This document shows, one piece after another, positions 17,254-25,907 of a stretch of DNA of 64,000 nucleotides. Under the pieces are notes generated by a model, which was not told the DNA's origin, searched no databases, and worked only from the letters and a program-made list of their open reading frames with translations. Made by a program: the position numbers and the translations under genes. The DNA is taken from the NCBI GenBank assembly GCA_946479925.1, contig CAMLHK010000002.1, positions 1-64,000 on the forward strand, read 5' to 3'. How positions within the stretch are numbered: the first letter of the stretch is position 1; each line of letters starts with the position of its first letter. Source of the DNA: an uncultured Lactobacillus sp. GTDB taxonomy: Bacteria; Bacillota; Bacilli; Lactobacillales; Lactobacillaceae.

Positions 17254-18558
17254 ATTTGCTTTTTGGCGATGAACATAGAGATAAACAGGCCAGCCGCTCA
17301 AAGTAAGTAGAATACCAATTGCCGACAAGACTGGCTGCGTTAGCGTGGTAGTAATCACTATAAAGAGAGCGCCACAAATTGCTAGTAGTGGTGGCAGTGG
17401 GTACCAGGGAATCTTATAAGGACGCTCCAGTTCTGGCTGCCTTTTTCTTAAAATCAATACACCAACAAATAATAGGATTGAGAAGATCCAAGAAACGTAA
17501 ACAAGCATATTGGTCAGTGAATCGAATGTTCCCGAGAAAATCATTACGGTCGCAATAGCACATTCAAAGAGCATACTATTTGTTGGCACCATCGTTTTAC
17601 TATTTAGTGAACCAAAGAAATTAGCAGCAGGTAGCTGATGTTCTTTACCCAAAACGTAGGGCATTCTAGAACCTAAAAGCGTGTGACCGTTGATGGCACC
17701 GAAAACAGAAACCAAAATACCGATTGCAATGATAATACTGCCAAAATGTCCGAAAAGCTTTTGTGCAGTCAATAGCGCAGTCGTTTGATTGCCAACAACT
17801 TTAGACCAGGGAATGATTTTTACATAGCTCCAATTGAGTAAGGTGTAAAAGATAGTTACGCCGAATAGTCCCCAGATAATTGCTTTGGCTAAAGTCTTAG
17901 CCGGATTCTTAATTTCACTGGCTAAGTTACCGATGCTGAGCCAACCGTCATAGGCAAATAAAACTGCCAATAGCGCCTGGCCAAAGGTTGCTGCACCAGC
18001 ACCTGATGTTAAATGAGGAGCTGGTGCTCCAGCCAATTGATTTGGTCCCTGGTAAAAGAGGGCAAAAATGATAATTGCTGCAATTGGTAATAACTTGATG
18101 ACCAACGTAATTTTTTGAACTTGACCACTTAGTTTTGAACCAAGCCAGTTAATTAACAAAACAACTAGCATAACAATCAATGCGATAATCGTAGTCGAGA
18201 AGTTTTTAAATTGAGGAATCTCTTTTAACTGTGTTGCAAAAACAATTGAAAGTGCGGCGATGTTGGCTGGGTAATAAATAATAATAAGTGACCAGCCAAA
18301 CAGAAATGAAACTTTGGGACCGTAGATTTCGTCAAGATATCTGACTGGTCCACCGTCTTCAGGGAAAACGGACGCCAGCTCAGCGATACTGAGTCCCGCC
18401 ATTAGGGTAATGAAGCCCGCCAGGGGCCAAACTAAAATGCTTAACCACGCGTTGTGGGTTAATGATGAAATATTAGCTATTTTGAAAAAAGCTCCGCCAC
18501 CAATCATGGTTCCCATAACAGTGGCAAGGGCAGCGAAGAAATTGAGTTGTCTTTTCAT
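17251..18558 (-). CDS. APC-family amino acid permease
   Basis: A 435-residue membrane transporter with about 12 hydrophobic helices. The first helix carries GTMIGGGAFF, the G-x-G substrate-binding break of the APC superfamily; ASVFPEDGGPVRYL follows helix 2, and AYDGWLSIGNLASEIKNP marks helix 6 and the next loop. This resembles the LAT-like exchanger branch (SteT type). Substrate not readable. No partner enzyme is adjacent. The start ATG 18558 matches the family. Confidence 0.85.
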   Translation of the reverse strand: MKRQLNFFAALATVMGTMIGGGAFFKIANISSLTHNAWLSILVWPLAGFITLMAGLSIAELASVFPEDGGPVRYLDEIYGPKVSFLFGWSLIIIYYPANIAALSIVFATQLKEIPQFKNFSTTIIALIVMLVVLLINWLGSKLSGQVQKITLVIKLLPIAAIIIFALFYQGPNQLAGAPAPHLTSGAGAATFGQALLAVLFAYDGWLSIGNLASEIKNPAKTLAKAIIWGLFGVTIFYTLLNWSYVKIIPWSKVVGNQTTALLTAQKLFGHFGSIIIAIGILVSVFGAINGHTLLGSRMPYVLGKEHQLPAANFFGSLNSKTMVPTNSMLFECAIATVMIFSGTFDSLTNMLVYVSWIFSILLFVGVLILRKRQPELERPYKIPWYPLPPLLAICGALFIVITTTLTQPVLSAIGILLTLSGWPVYLYVHRQKAN

Positions 18559-18710
18559 AATAATTACCCTATAACAAGAACGGAAAATAAATTTAATAAA
18601 TATTATATGCTAGGATTATGAAAATAAAAAGAAAGTCGTTGAACTAATAACAAAATTTAAGTAAAGTTCTTCTTTGCCTACTTGAATTTGAAGTATGGTT
18701 TTTGCTAAAT

Positions 18711-18724
18711 TGAAAGCAATTACA
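18711..18724 (+). promoter_or_regulatory. Candidate catabolite-responsive element upstream of ribokinase
   Basis: TGAAAGCAATTACA fits the cre consensus TGWNANCGNTNWCA with one mismatch (A for the central G), 65 bases upstream of rbsK. A CcpA site is plausible for a sugar kinase but is unproven. Confidence 0.4.
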
Positions 18725-18788
18725 GCTTACATGCTTTTTGAATAACAAAAGATGATTTAACTTTCTTTTGATTTGATAAGGAGAAAAA

Positions 18789-19703
18789 ATGAACAAAGTT
18801 ACAGTAATAGGAAGTATTAACTTAGATACCAATTTACGTGTTGCGCAGATGGCTAAACCAGGTGAGACAATTCATGCCAAAGAGCACTATTCTGCAGCTG
18901 GTGGAAAAGGTGCCAACCAAGCAGTAGCTGCTGCGCGTTCTGGTTGTGCTGTTAGTTTTGTTGGTGCCGTTGGCGATGACGCACCAGGTAAAGAAATGCT
19001 TGCTTTATTGAAAAAGGAAAACATTAACCTTGATGGTGTTAAAGAAATTGCTGATGAATCAACAGGTCAAGCTTTTATTACGGTAGATGATTCTGGTCAA
19101 AACTCAATTACCATTTATTCTGGGGCTAACTACGCTTTTGACCAAGAGGATATCAAGCAAAATAGTGATCTGATTGCTGCAAGTGACTTTGTTGTTGCGC
19201 AGTTTGAAACACCAATTGAGGCAACAATTCAAGGATTCAAAATTGCGCAGCAGAATAGTGCAAAAACAATCTTAAACCCAGCACCAGCAATTACTGAAAT
19301 TCCGGCTGAATTATTGCAAGTGACGGATATTATTATCCCTAATGAGACCGAAGCTGCCACTATTACAGGAGTCGAAGTTGTCGATGAAAAAAGTGCTAAA
19401 AAGGCAGCTGACAAACTTCATGAATTAGGTGTCTCCGCCGTCATAATTACAATTGGTGATAAGGGTGCATTTTACGATTTTCAAGATAAGCAGGGTTTGA
19501 TTCCTGCATTCAAAGTAAAAGCAGTTGATACTACAGCAGCTGGTGATACCTTTATTGGTGCGATGACCAGTATTTTAAAACCAGATTTCTCTAATTTAAG
19601 TGACGCGATTACATTTGCTAACAAGGCTTCTTCTTTAACAGTTCAAGGTTATGGTGCACAGCCTTCAATTCCAACCAAGGCAGAGGTTGAGCAGGTTAAT
19701 TAA
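18789..19703 (+). CDS. rbsK: Ribokinase
   Basis: Phosphorylates ribose to ribose 5-phosphate; PfkB family. The 304-residue protein shows the first signature GGKGANQAVAAA at about 38-49, the substrate-binding GSINLDTN near 8, and the second signature DTTAAGDTFIGA near 251 with the catalytic Asp in AGD. AAGGAG precedes the ATG by 7 bases. No ribose transporter or pyranase gene is adjacent, so the substrate may come from nucleoside breakdown or an unlinked transporter. Confidence 0.9.
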   Translation: MNKVTVIGSINLDTNLRVAQMAKPGETIHAKEHYSAAGGKGANQAVAAARSGCAVSFVGAVGDDAPGKEMLALLKKENINLDGVKEIADESTGQAFITVDDSGQNSITIYSGANYAFDQEDIKQNSDLIAASDFVVAQFETPIEATIQGFKIAQQNSAKTILNPAPAITEIPAELLQVTDIIIPNETEAATITGVEVVDEKSAKKAADKLHELGVSAVIITIGDKGAFYDFQDKQGLIPAFKVKAVDTTAAGDTFIGAMTSILKPDFSNLSDAITFANKASSLTVQGYGAQPSIPTKAEVEQVN

Positions 19704-19822
19704 ACTTTCTCGATAAATTTAGATGGTAAAAAGTTTAATTTGGGCTGAAGAAAAACTATAATTAGCTTTATAAAGATGTATCGCAAAAAACGATAATAAT
19801 AAACTAAGAAAGGTTAAAAATT

Positions 19823-20731
19823 ATGTCTACTAAAATTGGAATCATCGGTGATGGCCATGTTGGCTGCACGATTGCACATGAATTAATTATTTCGGGCTTA
19901 GTTAATGATTTGGTAATGATTGATGTCAACGAGGGCAAGGTTAATGCCGATGCAGTTGACTTTGAAGATGCAATGGCAAATTTGCCATATCACACAAATA
20001 TTGTAGTTAATGATTATGATGCTCTTAAAGATGCAGAAGTTCTTATTAGTACACTAGGAAAGATTTCGCTTGAAACTAAGGGCGACCGTTTCCAAGAGCT
20101 TGAATACAATAAGAAGCAATTGCAACCAATTACTGAATCAATTAAAAAGAGTGGTTTTAACGGTATCTTGCTAGTAATTTCCAATCCAGTTGATGCAATT
20201 ACCAACCTTTATCAACAATTAACAGGTTTACCAAAAGAACATGTTTTGGGAACAGGCACCCTTTTGGATACAGCTAGAATGAAGAAAGTTGTAGCTAAAA
20301 AATTCAACGTTGATCCAAGATCAATCAGTGGTTTTGCATTGGGGGAACATGGTGACTCTCAATTCACTGCTTGGTCAACTGTCAAAGTTTTGGAGCAACC
20401 AATTACCGAGCTGGCAAAATCAGCTTCGTGGAGTCTTGATGACCTTGAAGATGAAATTAAGACAGGTGGGCAAACGGTATTTATGGGTAAGCACTATACT
20501 AATTATGGTGTTTCCGCAGCTGCAGTCAGAATTGTACGTGCAATTTTAACTGATTCACATACTGAACTTCCGGTTTCAAGTTACCAAGAAAAATATGGCA
20601 CTTATATGTCTTATCCAACAATTGTTGGACGTAACGGAATTGAAGCTAAAATTGAGTTAGCGTTAACTCCTGAAGAAGAAGAGTTACTAGAGCAATCAGC
20701 ACAGGCAATTAAAGAAAAGTCACAAGCTTAA
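19823..20731 (+). CDS. L-2-hydroxyisocaproate dehydrogenase (L-LDH family)
   Basis: NAD-dependent reduction of branched 2-oxo acids to L-2-hydroxy acids, a late step in leucine degradation. The 302-residue protein keeps the LDH/MDH fold: GIIGDGHVG nucleotide-binding loop (an Asp in the G-x-G-x-x-G spacing), ISTLGKI, NPVDAIT, and the catalytic His in LGEHGDSQF. The pattern DFEDAMANLPYHTNIVVND and GTGTLLDTARM resemble L-HicDH of Weissella confusa more than true L-lactate dehydrogenase. A lactate dehydrogenase role remains possible. AGAAAGG precedes the start. Confidence 0.85.
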   Translation: MSTKIGIIGDGHVGCTIAHELIISGLVNDLVMIDVNEGKVNADAVDFEDAMANLPYHTNIVVNDYDALKDAEVLISTLGKISLETKGDRFQELEYNKKQLQPITESIKKSGFNGILLVISNPVDAITNLYQQLTGLPKEHVLGTGTLLDTARMKKVVAKKFNVDPRSISGFALGEHGDSQFTAWSTVKVLEQPITELAKSASWSLDDLEDEIKTGGQTVFMGKHYTNYGVSAAAVRIVRAILTDSHTELPVSSYQEKYGTYMSYPTIVGRNGIEAKIELALTPEEEELLEQSAQAIKEKSQA

Positions 20732-20744
20732 AATTAAGCTAATT

Positions 20745-20776
20745 AAAAGGCATCCCATGGGGGATGCCTTTTTTTA
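20745..20776 (+). terminator. Terminator after the hydroxyisocaproate dehydrogenase gene
   Basis: Stem AAAAGGCATCCC / GGGATGCCTTTT with loop ATGG and a T tract. Confidence 0.9.
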
Positions 20777-20831
20777 GTTTCTAAGACAACTGATTGATAA
20801 AAAATGATTAAAAATGAATGATGCAAATCTG

Positions 20832-20860
20832 TTGACAAAAAGTAAGTATAAGCATAGCAT
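20832..20860 (+). promoter_or_regulatory. Promoter of the amino acid ABC operon leader
   Basis: TTGACA (20832-20837), 17-bp spacer, TAGCAT (20855-20860). Confidence 0.65.
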
Positions 20861-20899
20861 GTGAATAGTAACAGTTATTACAGAAAAGGAGTACAAACC

Positions 20900-21007
20900 A
20901 TGTTTAAACTTGATGTAAGTAAAACGCAATGTCAAAAAGTCTGTTTTGTTAAAAACAATGTGGACAATCTTTTGGCATGCGGATTCTTAAAGTTAATAAC
21001 TGCTTAA
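20900..21007 (+). CDS. 35-residue upstream ORF (possible leader peptide) of the amino acid ABC operon
   Basis: ATG 20900 with a strong AAAAGGAG site 9 bases upstream opens 35 codons, MFKLDVSKTQCQKVCF... to LKLITA, ending at TAA 21005-21007. It has Cys at 11, 15 and 27. Two hairpins follow before the first permease gene; the second is a good intrinsic terminator. A translated short ORF with repeated codons of one amino acid, followed by a terminator before a transporter operon, fits a leader-peptide attenuator, here perhaps sensing cysteine. It might instead simply be a short gene. No homologue is recalled. Confidence 0.45.
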   Translation: MFKLDVSKTQCQKVCFVKNNVDNLLACGFLKLITA

Positions 21008-21018
21008 TTAAAGAATCG

Positions 21019-21045
21019 ACGTGCCGGCGCGGCTCGTGGTTTTTT
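21019..21045 (+). terminator. First leader hairpin with T tract
   Basis: Stem ACGTGCCG / CGGCTCGT (one mismatch), loop GCG, then GG and six T. It may be a terminator or an alternative (anti-terminator) element in the leader. Confidence 0.5.
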
Positions 21046-21061
21046 GTTATTGGAATTAGAC

Positions 21062-21099
21062 AAGACCTATGAAGTCCATGTGGATAATAGGTCTTTTTT
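21062..21099 (+). terminator. Second leader hairpin: intrinsic terminator before the permease
   Basis: Stem AAGACCTAT / ATAGGTCTT with a 16-base loop and six T, ending 20 bases before the permease start codon. It lies inside the transcript of the promoter at 20832, so it must be read through for the operon to be expressed. Confidence 0.75.
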
Positions 21100-21119
21100 A
21101 TTTAGAAATGGGGATAGAA

Positions 21120-21779
21120 ATGAACTGGCAAGTTATTAGTCACAGTTTACCAATTTTTGCCCAAGCCTTTAAGCTAACCTTATGGCTTTCGTTTGTTGGT
21201 ATCTTAGGCTCGCTGATTGTTGGTGCGCTAAGCAGCCTGATACAGTATTTTAAAGTGCCAATTTTAAGCCAGCTTTTTACTGCTTATGTTGAACTGGCAA
21301 GAAATACACCATTATTAATTCAATTATTTTTCCTGTATTATGCTTTTCCTGTTATTGGGTTGAAAATGTCCGCTACAACTTGTGGCATTATTGGACTGAT
21401 TTTTCTGGGCGGTGCTTATATGGCAGAAGGTTTCACTGGCGGTTTTGGTGGTGTTAACCAGACCCAAATTGATAATGGTAAGGCATTGGGGATGAATAAT
21501 TTACAATTAGCGCGATATGTGGTTTTTCCACAAGGTTTTGCACTGAGTATGCCGGCACTAGCTGCTAACGTCATATTTTTGATTAAGGAAACTTCAATCT
21601 TTTCTGTAATTGCTATCCCAGAATTAACAAATACAGCACTTGATTTAATTGGTATGTATTACCGCTCTAACGAGTACTTGTTTGTTCTCGTTGTTGCTTA
21701 TGCAATCATCCTCATTCCAATTATTTTGCTCTTGAATTTGCTTGAAAGGAGAGTGCGCTATGGAACATTCGGTGATTAA
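21120..21779 (+). CDS. Polar amino acid ABC transporter permease
   Basis: A 219-residue inner membrane subunit of a His/Gln/cystine-type importer (HisM/GlnP family). The first helices are followed by the N-terminal ELARNTPLLIQLFFLYYAFP family signature and the coupling helix EAA-like GGVNQTQIDNGKALGMN. I use ATG 21120 with GGGGAT upstream; an in-frame ATG at 21069 lies within the terminator. Its last 20 bases overlap the next permease gene. Confidence 0.88.
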   Translation: MNWQVISHSLPIFAQAFKLTLWLSFVGILGSLIVGALSSLIQYFKVPILSQLFTAYVELARNTPLLIQLFFLYYAFPVIGLKMSATTCGIIGLIFLGGAYMAEGFTGGFGGVNQTQIDNGKALGMNNLQLARYVVFPQGFALSMPALAANVIFLIKETSIFSVIAIPELTNTALDLIGMYYRSNEYLFVLVVAYAIILIPIILLLNLLERRVRYGTFGD

Positions 21780-22437
21780 TGTCCTTTTTGCAGGAAACAA
21801 TTTTGCCAGAATCATGCAAGGATTGTGGACATCTGTGTGGATTTCCGTTGATAGTCTAGCGGCGGGTTTAGTTCTGGGGACATTTTTGGGAATTCTAAGA
21901 ACATTACCTAATAAGCCACTACGCTTTATTCTAAGGCTTTACCTTGAGTTCTTTAGAATTGTGCCAACAATTGTCCTGCTTTATTTGGTTTATTACATTT
22001 TGCCACGTAGTTTCAACATTAACTGGCCGGCTAGTTGGATGGCGATTCTCGCTTTTGCATTGTGGGTGGCTGCTGAATTTAGTGATATTGTACGTGGAGC
22101 AATTGAATCAGTACCAGTAACGCAAAAAGAATCTGGTTTGGCATTAGGCTTAAGTAAAACGCAGCTTTTCCGCTATGTGTTATTACCACAGGCAGTCCAG
22201 TTGGAATTGCCTGCAACGATTAACCTCGCTACGCGGGTAATTAAAACAACTTCACTCTTAATGATGATTAGTATTATGGATGTAATTGCAATTGGCCAGC
22301 AAATTATCGAAGCTAATAACCAAAAATATCCAACTACAGTTTTTTGGATTTATGGTCTGATTTTTATTTTGTACTTTATCATCGATTATCCATTGTCACT
22401 TTGGTCTAAAAAGTTGGCAGCTAAAGAGAATAGGTAA
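21760..22437 (+). CDS. Second polar amino acid ABC transporter permease
   Basis: A 225-residue partner permease with the same architecture: LYLEFFRIVPTIVLLYLVYYI near residue 65 and the coupling loop PVTQKESGLALGLSKTQ. ATG 21760 has AAAGGAGAG upstream and overlaps the first permease. Two different permeases should form a heterodimer with the ATPase encoded next. Confidence 0.88.
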   Translation: MEHSVINVLFAGNNFARIMQGLWTSVWISVDSLAAGLVLGTFLGILRTLPNKPLRFILRLYLEFFRIVPTIVLLYLVYYILPRSFNINWPASWMAILAFALWVAAEFSDIVRGAIESVPVTQKESGLALGLSKTQLFRYVLLPQAVQLELPATINLATRVIKTTSLLMMISIMDVIAIGQQIIEANNQKYPTTVFWIYGLIFILYFIIDYPLSLWSKKLAAKENR

Positions 22438-22442
22438 GAAAA

Positions 22443-23183
22443 ATGACAGAAGAAATTTTACGAGTAGAAAATTTAAACAAGTTTTATGGCAATCGTCATA
22501 TTTTACATGATATTAATTTTACGTTGCATCAAGGTGAGGTTTTAACTCTACTTGGTCCATCGGGTTCAGGCAAAAGCACTTTAATCAGATGCCTCAATGG
22601 ATTGGAAGATTTTAGTAGCGGTGCGGTTTATTTTAAAGGTGAAAAAATTAATCCAACCGATAAAAATTGGCAAGAGATACGACAAAAAATCGGTATGGTC
22701 TTTCAAAGTTATGATTTATTTCCTAACTTAACTGTCATAGAAAACATTTTATTAGCTCCTACTAAGGTACAGAAGCGTGCAAAAGATCAGGTGGCTCAAG
22801 AAGCAGAAGGATTATTAAAAGACGTTGGGCTTGAGAAGTATGCGGATTCGTATCCTCGAGAATTGTCTGGGGGACAAAAGCAAAGAATCGCTATTGTGCG
22901 CGCCTTAATCATGCACCCAGAGGTAATGTTGTTTGATGAAGTAACTGCTTCACTTGATCCAGAAATGGTGCGCGGTATTTTGCAGATAATGACGAAGTTA
23001 TCAAAAGAGCACCATATGACCATGATTATTGTGACGCATGAAATGGGCTTTGCGGAACAAATAGCGGACCAAGTCCTATTCCTAGAAGATGGGCGGATTT
23101 TAGAAAATACGCCCGGAAAAGCTTTTTTTGCCCAACCGAAAACTGAACGTGCGCGCGACTTTTTAGAGAGTATGGATTTTTAA
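22443..23183 (+). CDS. Polar amino acid ABC transporter ATPase
   Basis: A 246-residue cytoplasmic ATPase (GlnQ/HisP type): Walker A GPSGSGKST at about 35-43, Q-loop MVFQSYDLFPNLTV, signature LSGGQKQR, Walker B VMLFDEVTASLDPE (the usual DEPTSALD has become DEVTASLD, as common in this family), and the H-loop VTHEMGFA. It follows the permease by five bases. It powers import of the amino acid bound by the protein of the next gene. Confidence 0.92.
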   Translation: MTEEILRVENLNKFYGNRHILHDINFTLHQGEVLTLLGPSGSGKSTLIRCLNGLEDFSSGAVYFKGEKINPTDKNWQEIRQKIGMVFQSYDLFPNLTVIENILLAPTKVQKRAKDQVAQEAEGLLKDVGLEKYADSYPRELSGGQKQRIAIVRALIMHPEVMLFDEVTASLDPEMVRGILQIMTKLSKEHHMTMIIVTHEMGFAEQIADQVLFLEDGRILENTPGKAFFAQPKTERARDFLESMDF

Positions 23184-23192
23184 GGAGTTATA

Positions 23193-24038
23193 ATGAAGAA
23201 AAACAAACTTAAAAAGCGTATAGCAATTTGGTCAGTTGTAATTGTTGTCTTATTAGTTACCTTTTTTGGCTTCAGGTCCTCATTAAATGACAGTACCGGG
23301 GGAAGCGACAGCAGTGTAGTCGCAATAAAAAAGCGTGGCGTTTTGCGTGTAGCGGTTTTTGGTGATTTGCCACCGTATGGTTGGGTAGATGAACATGGTA
23401 ACCGGCGTGGTTATGACTTACGCTTGGCCCGCAGAATGGCCAAAGATCTTGGCGTAAAAGCAAAGTTTACGCAGGTCAACGCCAACAATCGGGTTGACAC
23501 ACTGAATTCTGACAAAGCAGATATTGTTTTGGCCAACTTTACAGTGACACCAGAACGTAAGCAAGTGGCTGATTTTGCTAGACCCTATATGAAGGTGTCG
23601 GTTGGAGTGATTTCACCCAAAAATGCACCGATTAATAATGAACATCAATTGAAAAACAAAACGGTTATTGTAAATAAGGGTACTACTGCTGAGAATTATT
23701 TTACTGAAAAAGGCGGGGTCAGCTTGTTAAAATTTGATTCAAAAACGCAACAGTTTAATGCAATTAAGAATAAACGAGCTGCTGCATTAGCGGATGACAA
23801 TTCATACCTGTATGCGTGGGTTAAACGAAATCCAAGTTATACGGTTGGGATTAAAAATATTGGTCCTAATCAATACATTGCGCCAGCAGTTAAAAAGGGC
23901 AATAAATCTCTACTTGATTGGACTAACCAAGAAATCACTAAACTAACAAACCAAGGCTTTTTTGTGACAGATTACAATAAAGAACTGAAGCCTTATTTTG
24001 GCAAAGAAGTAAAGCCGAGCGATATTGTTCTTAATTAA
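23193..24038 (+). CDS. Amino acid ABC transporter substrate-binding protein (SBP_bac_3)
   Basis: A 281-residue binding protein. It begins with a Lys-rich stretch and one hydrophobic helix (about 10-28, IAIWSVVIVVLLVTFFGF), then the type II periplasmic-binding fold (KKRGVLRVAVFGDLPPYGWV; ADIVLANFTVTPERKQVADFA). There is no lipobox Cys after the helix, so it may be held by an uncleaved signal anchor rather than as a lipoprotein. Last gene of the transporter operon. Ligand not readable; cystine, glutamine or aspartate are possibilities. Confidence 0.85.
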   Translation: MKKNKLKKRIAIWSVVIVVLLVTFFGFRSSLNDSTGGSDSSVVAIKKRGVLRVAVFGDLPPYGWVDEHGNRRGYDLRLARRMAKDLGVKAKFTQVNANNRVDTLNSDKADIVLANFTVTPERKQVADFARPYMKVSVGVISPKNAPINNEHQLKNKTVIVNKGTTAENYFTEKGGVSLLKFDSKTQQFNAIKNKRAAALADDNSYLYAWVKRNPSYTVGIKNIGPNQYIAPAVKKGNKSLLDWTNQEITKLTNQGFFVTDYNKELKPYFGKEVKPSDIVLN

Positions 24039-24100
24039 CAAAAAGCTAGTTTAGTAATATATCTTGAAATTGACTCAAAAAAATGTTATTGTAATAAACG

Positions 24101-24112
24101 TTAATCGATTAA
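24101..24112 (+). promoter_or_regulatory. 12-bp palindrome upstream of rpmE2 (possible zinc-regulator operator)
   Basis: TTAATCGATTAA is a perfect palindrome 41 bases upstream of the rpmE2 start and just after a TTGACT/TAATAA promoter-like pair (24071-24098). It resembles the AdcR box TTAACYRGTTAA, differing at one base in each half. Confidence 0.35.
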
Positions 24113-24153
24113 TCTATGGCTTGAAAGAGAGTCATGGCAAAGGAGTAATAAAC

Positions 24154-24399
24154 ATGAAACAAGGCATTCACCCAGATTACCAAGAAGTTGTCTTTATGGA
24201 TTCCGCAACAGGTGCTAAATTTGTTGCTGGTTCAACCTTAAAGTCAAAAGAAACAGTAGATTACGAAGGTAAAACTTACCCATTGATTCGAGTTGAAATT
24301 ACTTCAGATTCTCACCCATTCTACACAGGCAAGCAAAAGTTTGCTCAAGCAGATGGACGAATCGAAAAGTTCAACAAGAAATATGGTGTCAACAAGTAA
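24154..24399 (+). CDS. rpmE2: Ribosomal protein bL31 type B
   Basis: Large-subunit protein bL31, 81 residues, of the zinc-free type B: it begins [20 protein letters not shown] and has no CxxC pairs. I use ATG 24154 with AAAGGAG 8 bases upstream; an in-frame ATG or TTG at 24064 would add residues foreign to the family. Type B copies often replace the zinc-binding form when zinc is short, and the palindrome upstream fits such control. Confidence 0.93.
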   Translation: MKQGIHPDYQEVVFMDSATGAKFVAGSTLKSKETVDYEGKTYPLIRVEITSDSHPFYTGKQKFAQADGRIEKFNKKYGVNK

Positions 24400-24416
24400 T
24401 ATCTTTAATCTGGTGG

Positions 24417-24444
24417 AAGCAGTCCCATTGGGGCTGCTTTTTTA
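24417..24444 (+). terminator. Terminator after rpmE2
   Basis: Stem AAGCAGTCCC / GGGGCTGCTT (one G-T pair), loop ATT, then T tract. Confidence 0.85.
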
Positions 24445-24529
24445 TGTAAGACGTAATTATTATGCTGTAACAATTATGCAGGCATAATGTTGGGTTGAGC
24501 AAAATTTCTTTTAGGTAGGAGAGTATTAG

Positions 24530-25897
24530 ATGAAAATGCAACTGGCAGAAATTGCCAAAGCAATTAATTCGACTTGTGAAGGTAACGACCAAACTGTTAT
24601 TACTTCTGTTGCCTTCGACTCAAGAAAAATCTCTGAAGGCGGACTATTCGTGCCGCTAAAAGGCGAACGTGATGGCCATGATTTTATCAATAGTGCAATT
24701 AGTAATGGCGCTAGTGCAACTTTGTGGCAAAAAGACCGTCCTAATAAACCTGAAAACATTGCTGTTTTAGAGGTTGACGATCCACTTTTGAGTATGCAAC
24801 AACTAGCGCAATATTACCTTAACAAGGTAAATCCTACAGTAGTAGCAATTACTGGTTCTAATGGTAAAACTACTACTAAAGATATGACCGCAGCGGTTTT
24901 AGCTAAGCGCTTTAATGTCCACAAGACCGACGCCAATTTCAACAATGAAATTGGTGTTCCAATGACTATTTTGGACATGAAACCTAATACAGAGATTTTA
25001 GTTCTGGAAATGGGAATGGATCACGCTGGTCAATTACATCAGTTAAGTGAACTAACCCATCCTGACGTAACTGTTATTACCATGATTGGTGAAGCACATA
25101 TTGAGTATTTAGGTTCGCGTGAAGGCATCGCTGATGCCAAAATGGAGATTACCGATTTCTTGCGTGAGGATGGCGAGCTCATCTATAATGGGGATGAACC
25201 ACTTTTACGTGAACGTGCTGAAAAGCTTGAGCAAGCTAAAATCACGTTTGGCTTTGACCAAACTGATAGCGTTTATGCAACTGGCTATCGTAGCTATAAG
25301 CATCATGCAACATTTACGGTCAATGACTCTGACAGCCAATTTACTATCCCAATGATTGGTAAACATAATGTTTCAAATGCTCTTTCGGCGCTATGTGTTG
25401 GTCGTCATTTTGGTGAAAGTGATGAAGAAATTGCTACCGCATTAGCAAGCTTTACCCCAACAGCTGATCGCATGGAATGGGAAAAAGGCGATGTGGGCGA
25501 AGACATCATGAGCGATGTCTATAACTCAAACCCAACAGCAGTTCGCGCAGTTATTTCCAGCTTTGGTCAAATTCAGGTCCCTGAGGGCAGTCGCAGAATT
25601 GCCGTTTTAGGTGATATGCTTGAATTAGGCGAAAGATCGGCTGCTTTACATGCTGGACTTGCTGATTGCCTTGATCCGCAAGTGATTAACGAAGTATATT
25701 TATTTGGCTCAGAAATGGAAAATTTAGCTGATGTTCTAAAGAACACATATGAGCCAGAGAATTTACATTATTATAAAGAAGATCAGATGCAGCGATTGAT
25801 AGCTGATCTGAGAAATGATATTAAGCCGCACGACATTGTTGTTCTGAAGGGATCACATGGGATGCACCTTGAAAAAGTAGTAAAGCGGCTTAGATAA
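24530..25897 (+). CDS. murF: UDP-N-acetylmuramoyl-tripeptide--D-Ala-D-Ala ligase
   Basis: Adds D-Ala-D-Ala to the muramyl tripeptide, the last cytoplasmic step of the wall precursor. The 455-residue protein has the Mur ligase ATP loop AITGSNGKTTTKDM near residue 105, NFNNEIGVPMTIL, the EMGMDHAGQ segment, and SDVYNSNPTAVRA of the C-terminal domain. The ribosome site is GGAGAG. It lies just upstream of a helicase gene; alr, which supplies D-Ala, is 2 kb downstream. Confidence 0.95.
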   Translation: MKMQLAEIAKAINSTCEGNDQTVITSVAFDSRKISEGGLFVPLKGERDGHDFINSAISNGASATLWQKDRPNKPENIAVLEVDDPLLSMQQLAQYYLNKVNPTVVAITGSNGKTTTKDMTAAVLAKRFNVHKTDANFNNEIGVPMTILDMKPNTEILVLEMGMDHAGQLHQLSELTHPDVTVITMIGEAHIEYLGSREGIADAKMEITDFLREDGELIYNGDEPLLRERAEKLEQAKITFGFDQTDSVYATGYRSYKHHATFTVNDSDSQFTIPMIGKHNVSNALSALCVGRHFGESDEEIATALASFTPTADRMEWEKGDVGEDIMSDVYNSNPTAVRAVISSFGQIQVPEGSRRIAVLGDMLELGERSAALHAGLADCLDPQVINEVYLFGSEMENLADVLKNTYEPENLHYYKEDQMQRLIADLRNDIKPHDIVVLKGSHGMHLEKVVKRLR

Positions 25898-25907
25898 GGA
25901 GAACTTA

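Noticed and set aside
19823..20731. The main L-lactate dehydrogenase
   Set aside because: Motifs and the N-terminal pattern fit L-2-hydroxyisocaproate dehydrogenase better; a lactate role is not excluded.
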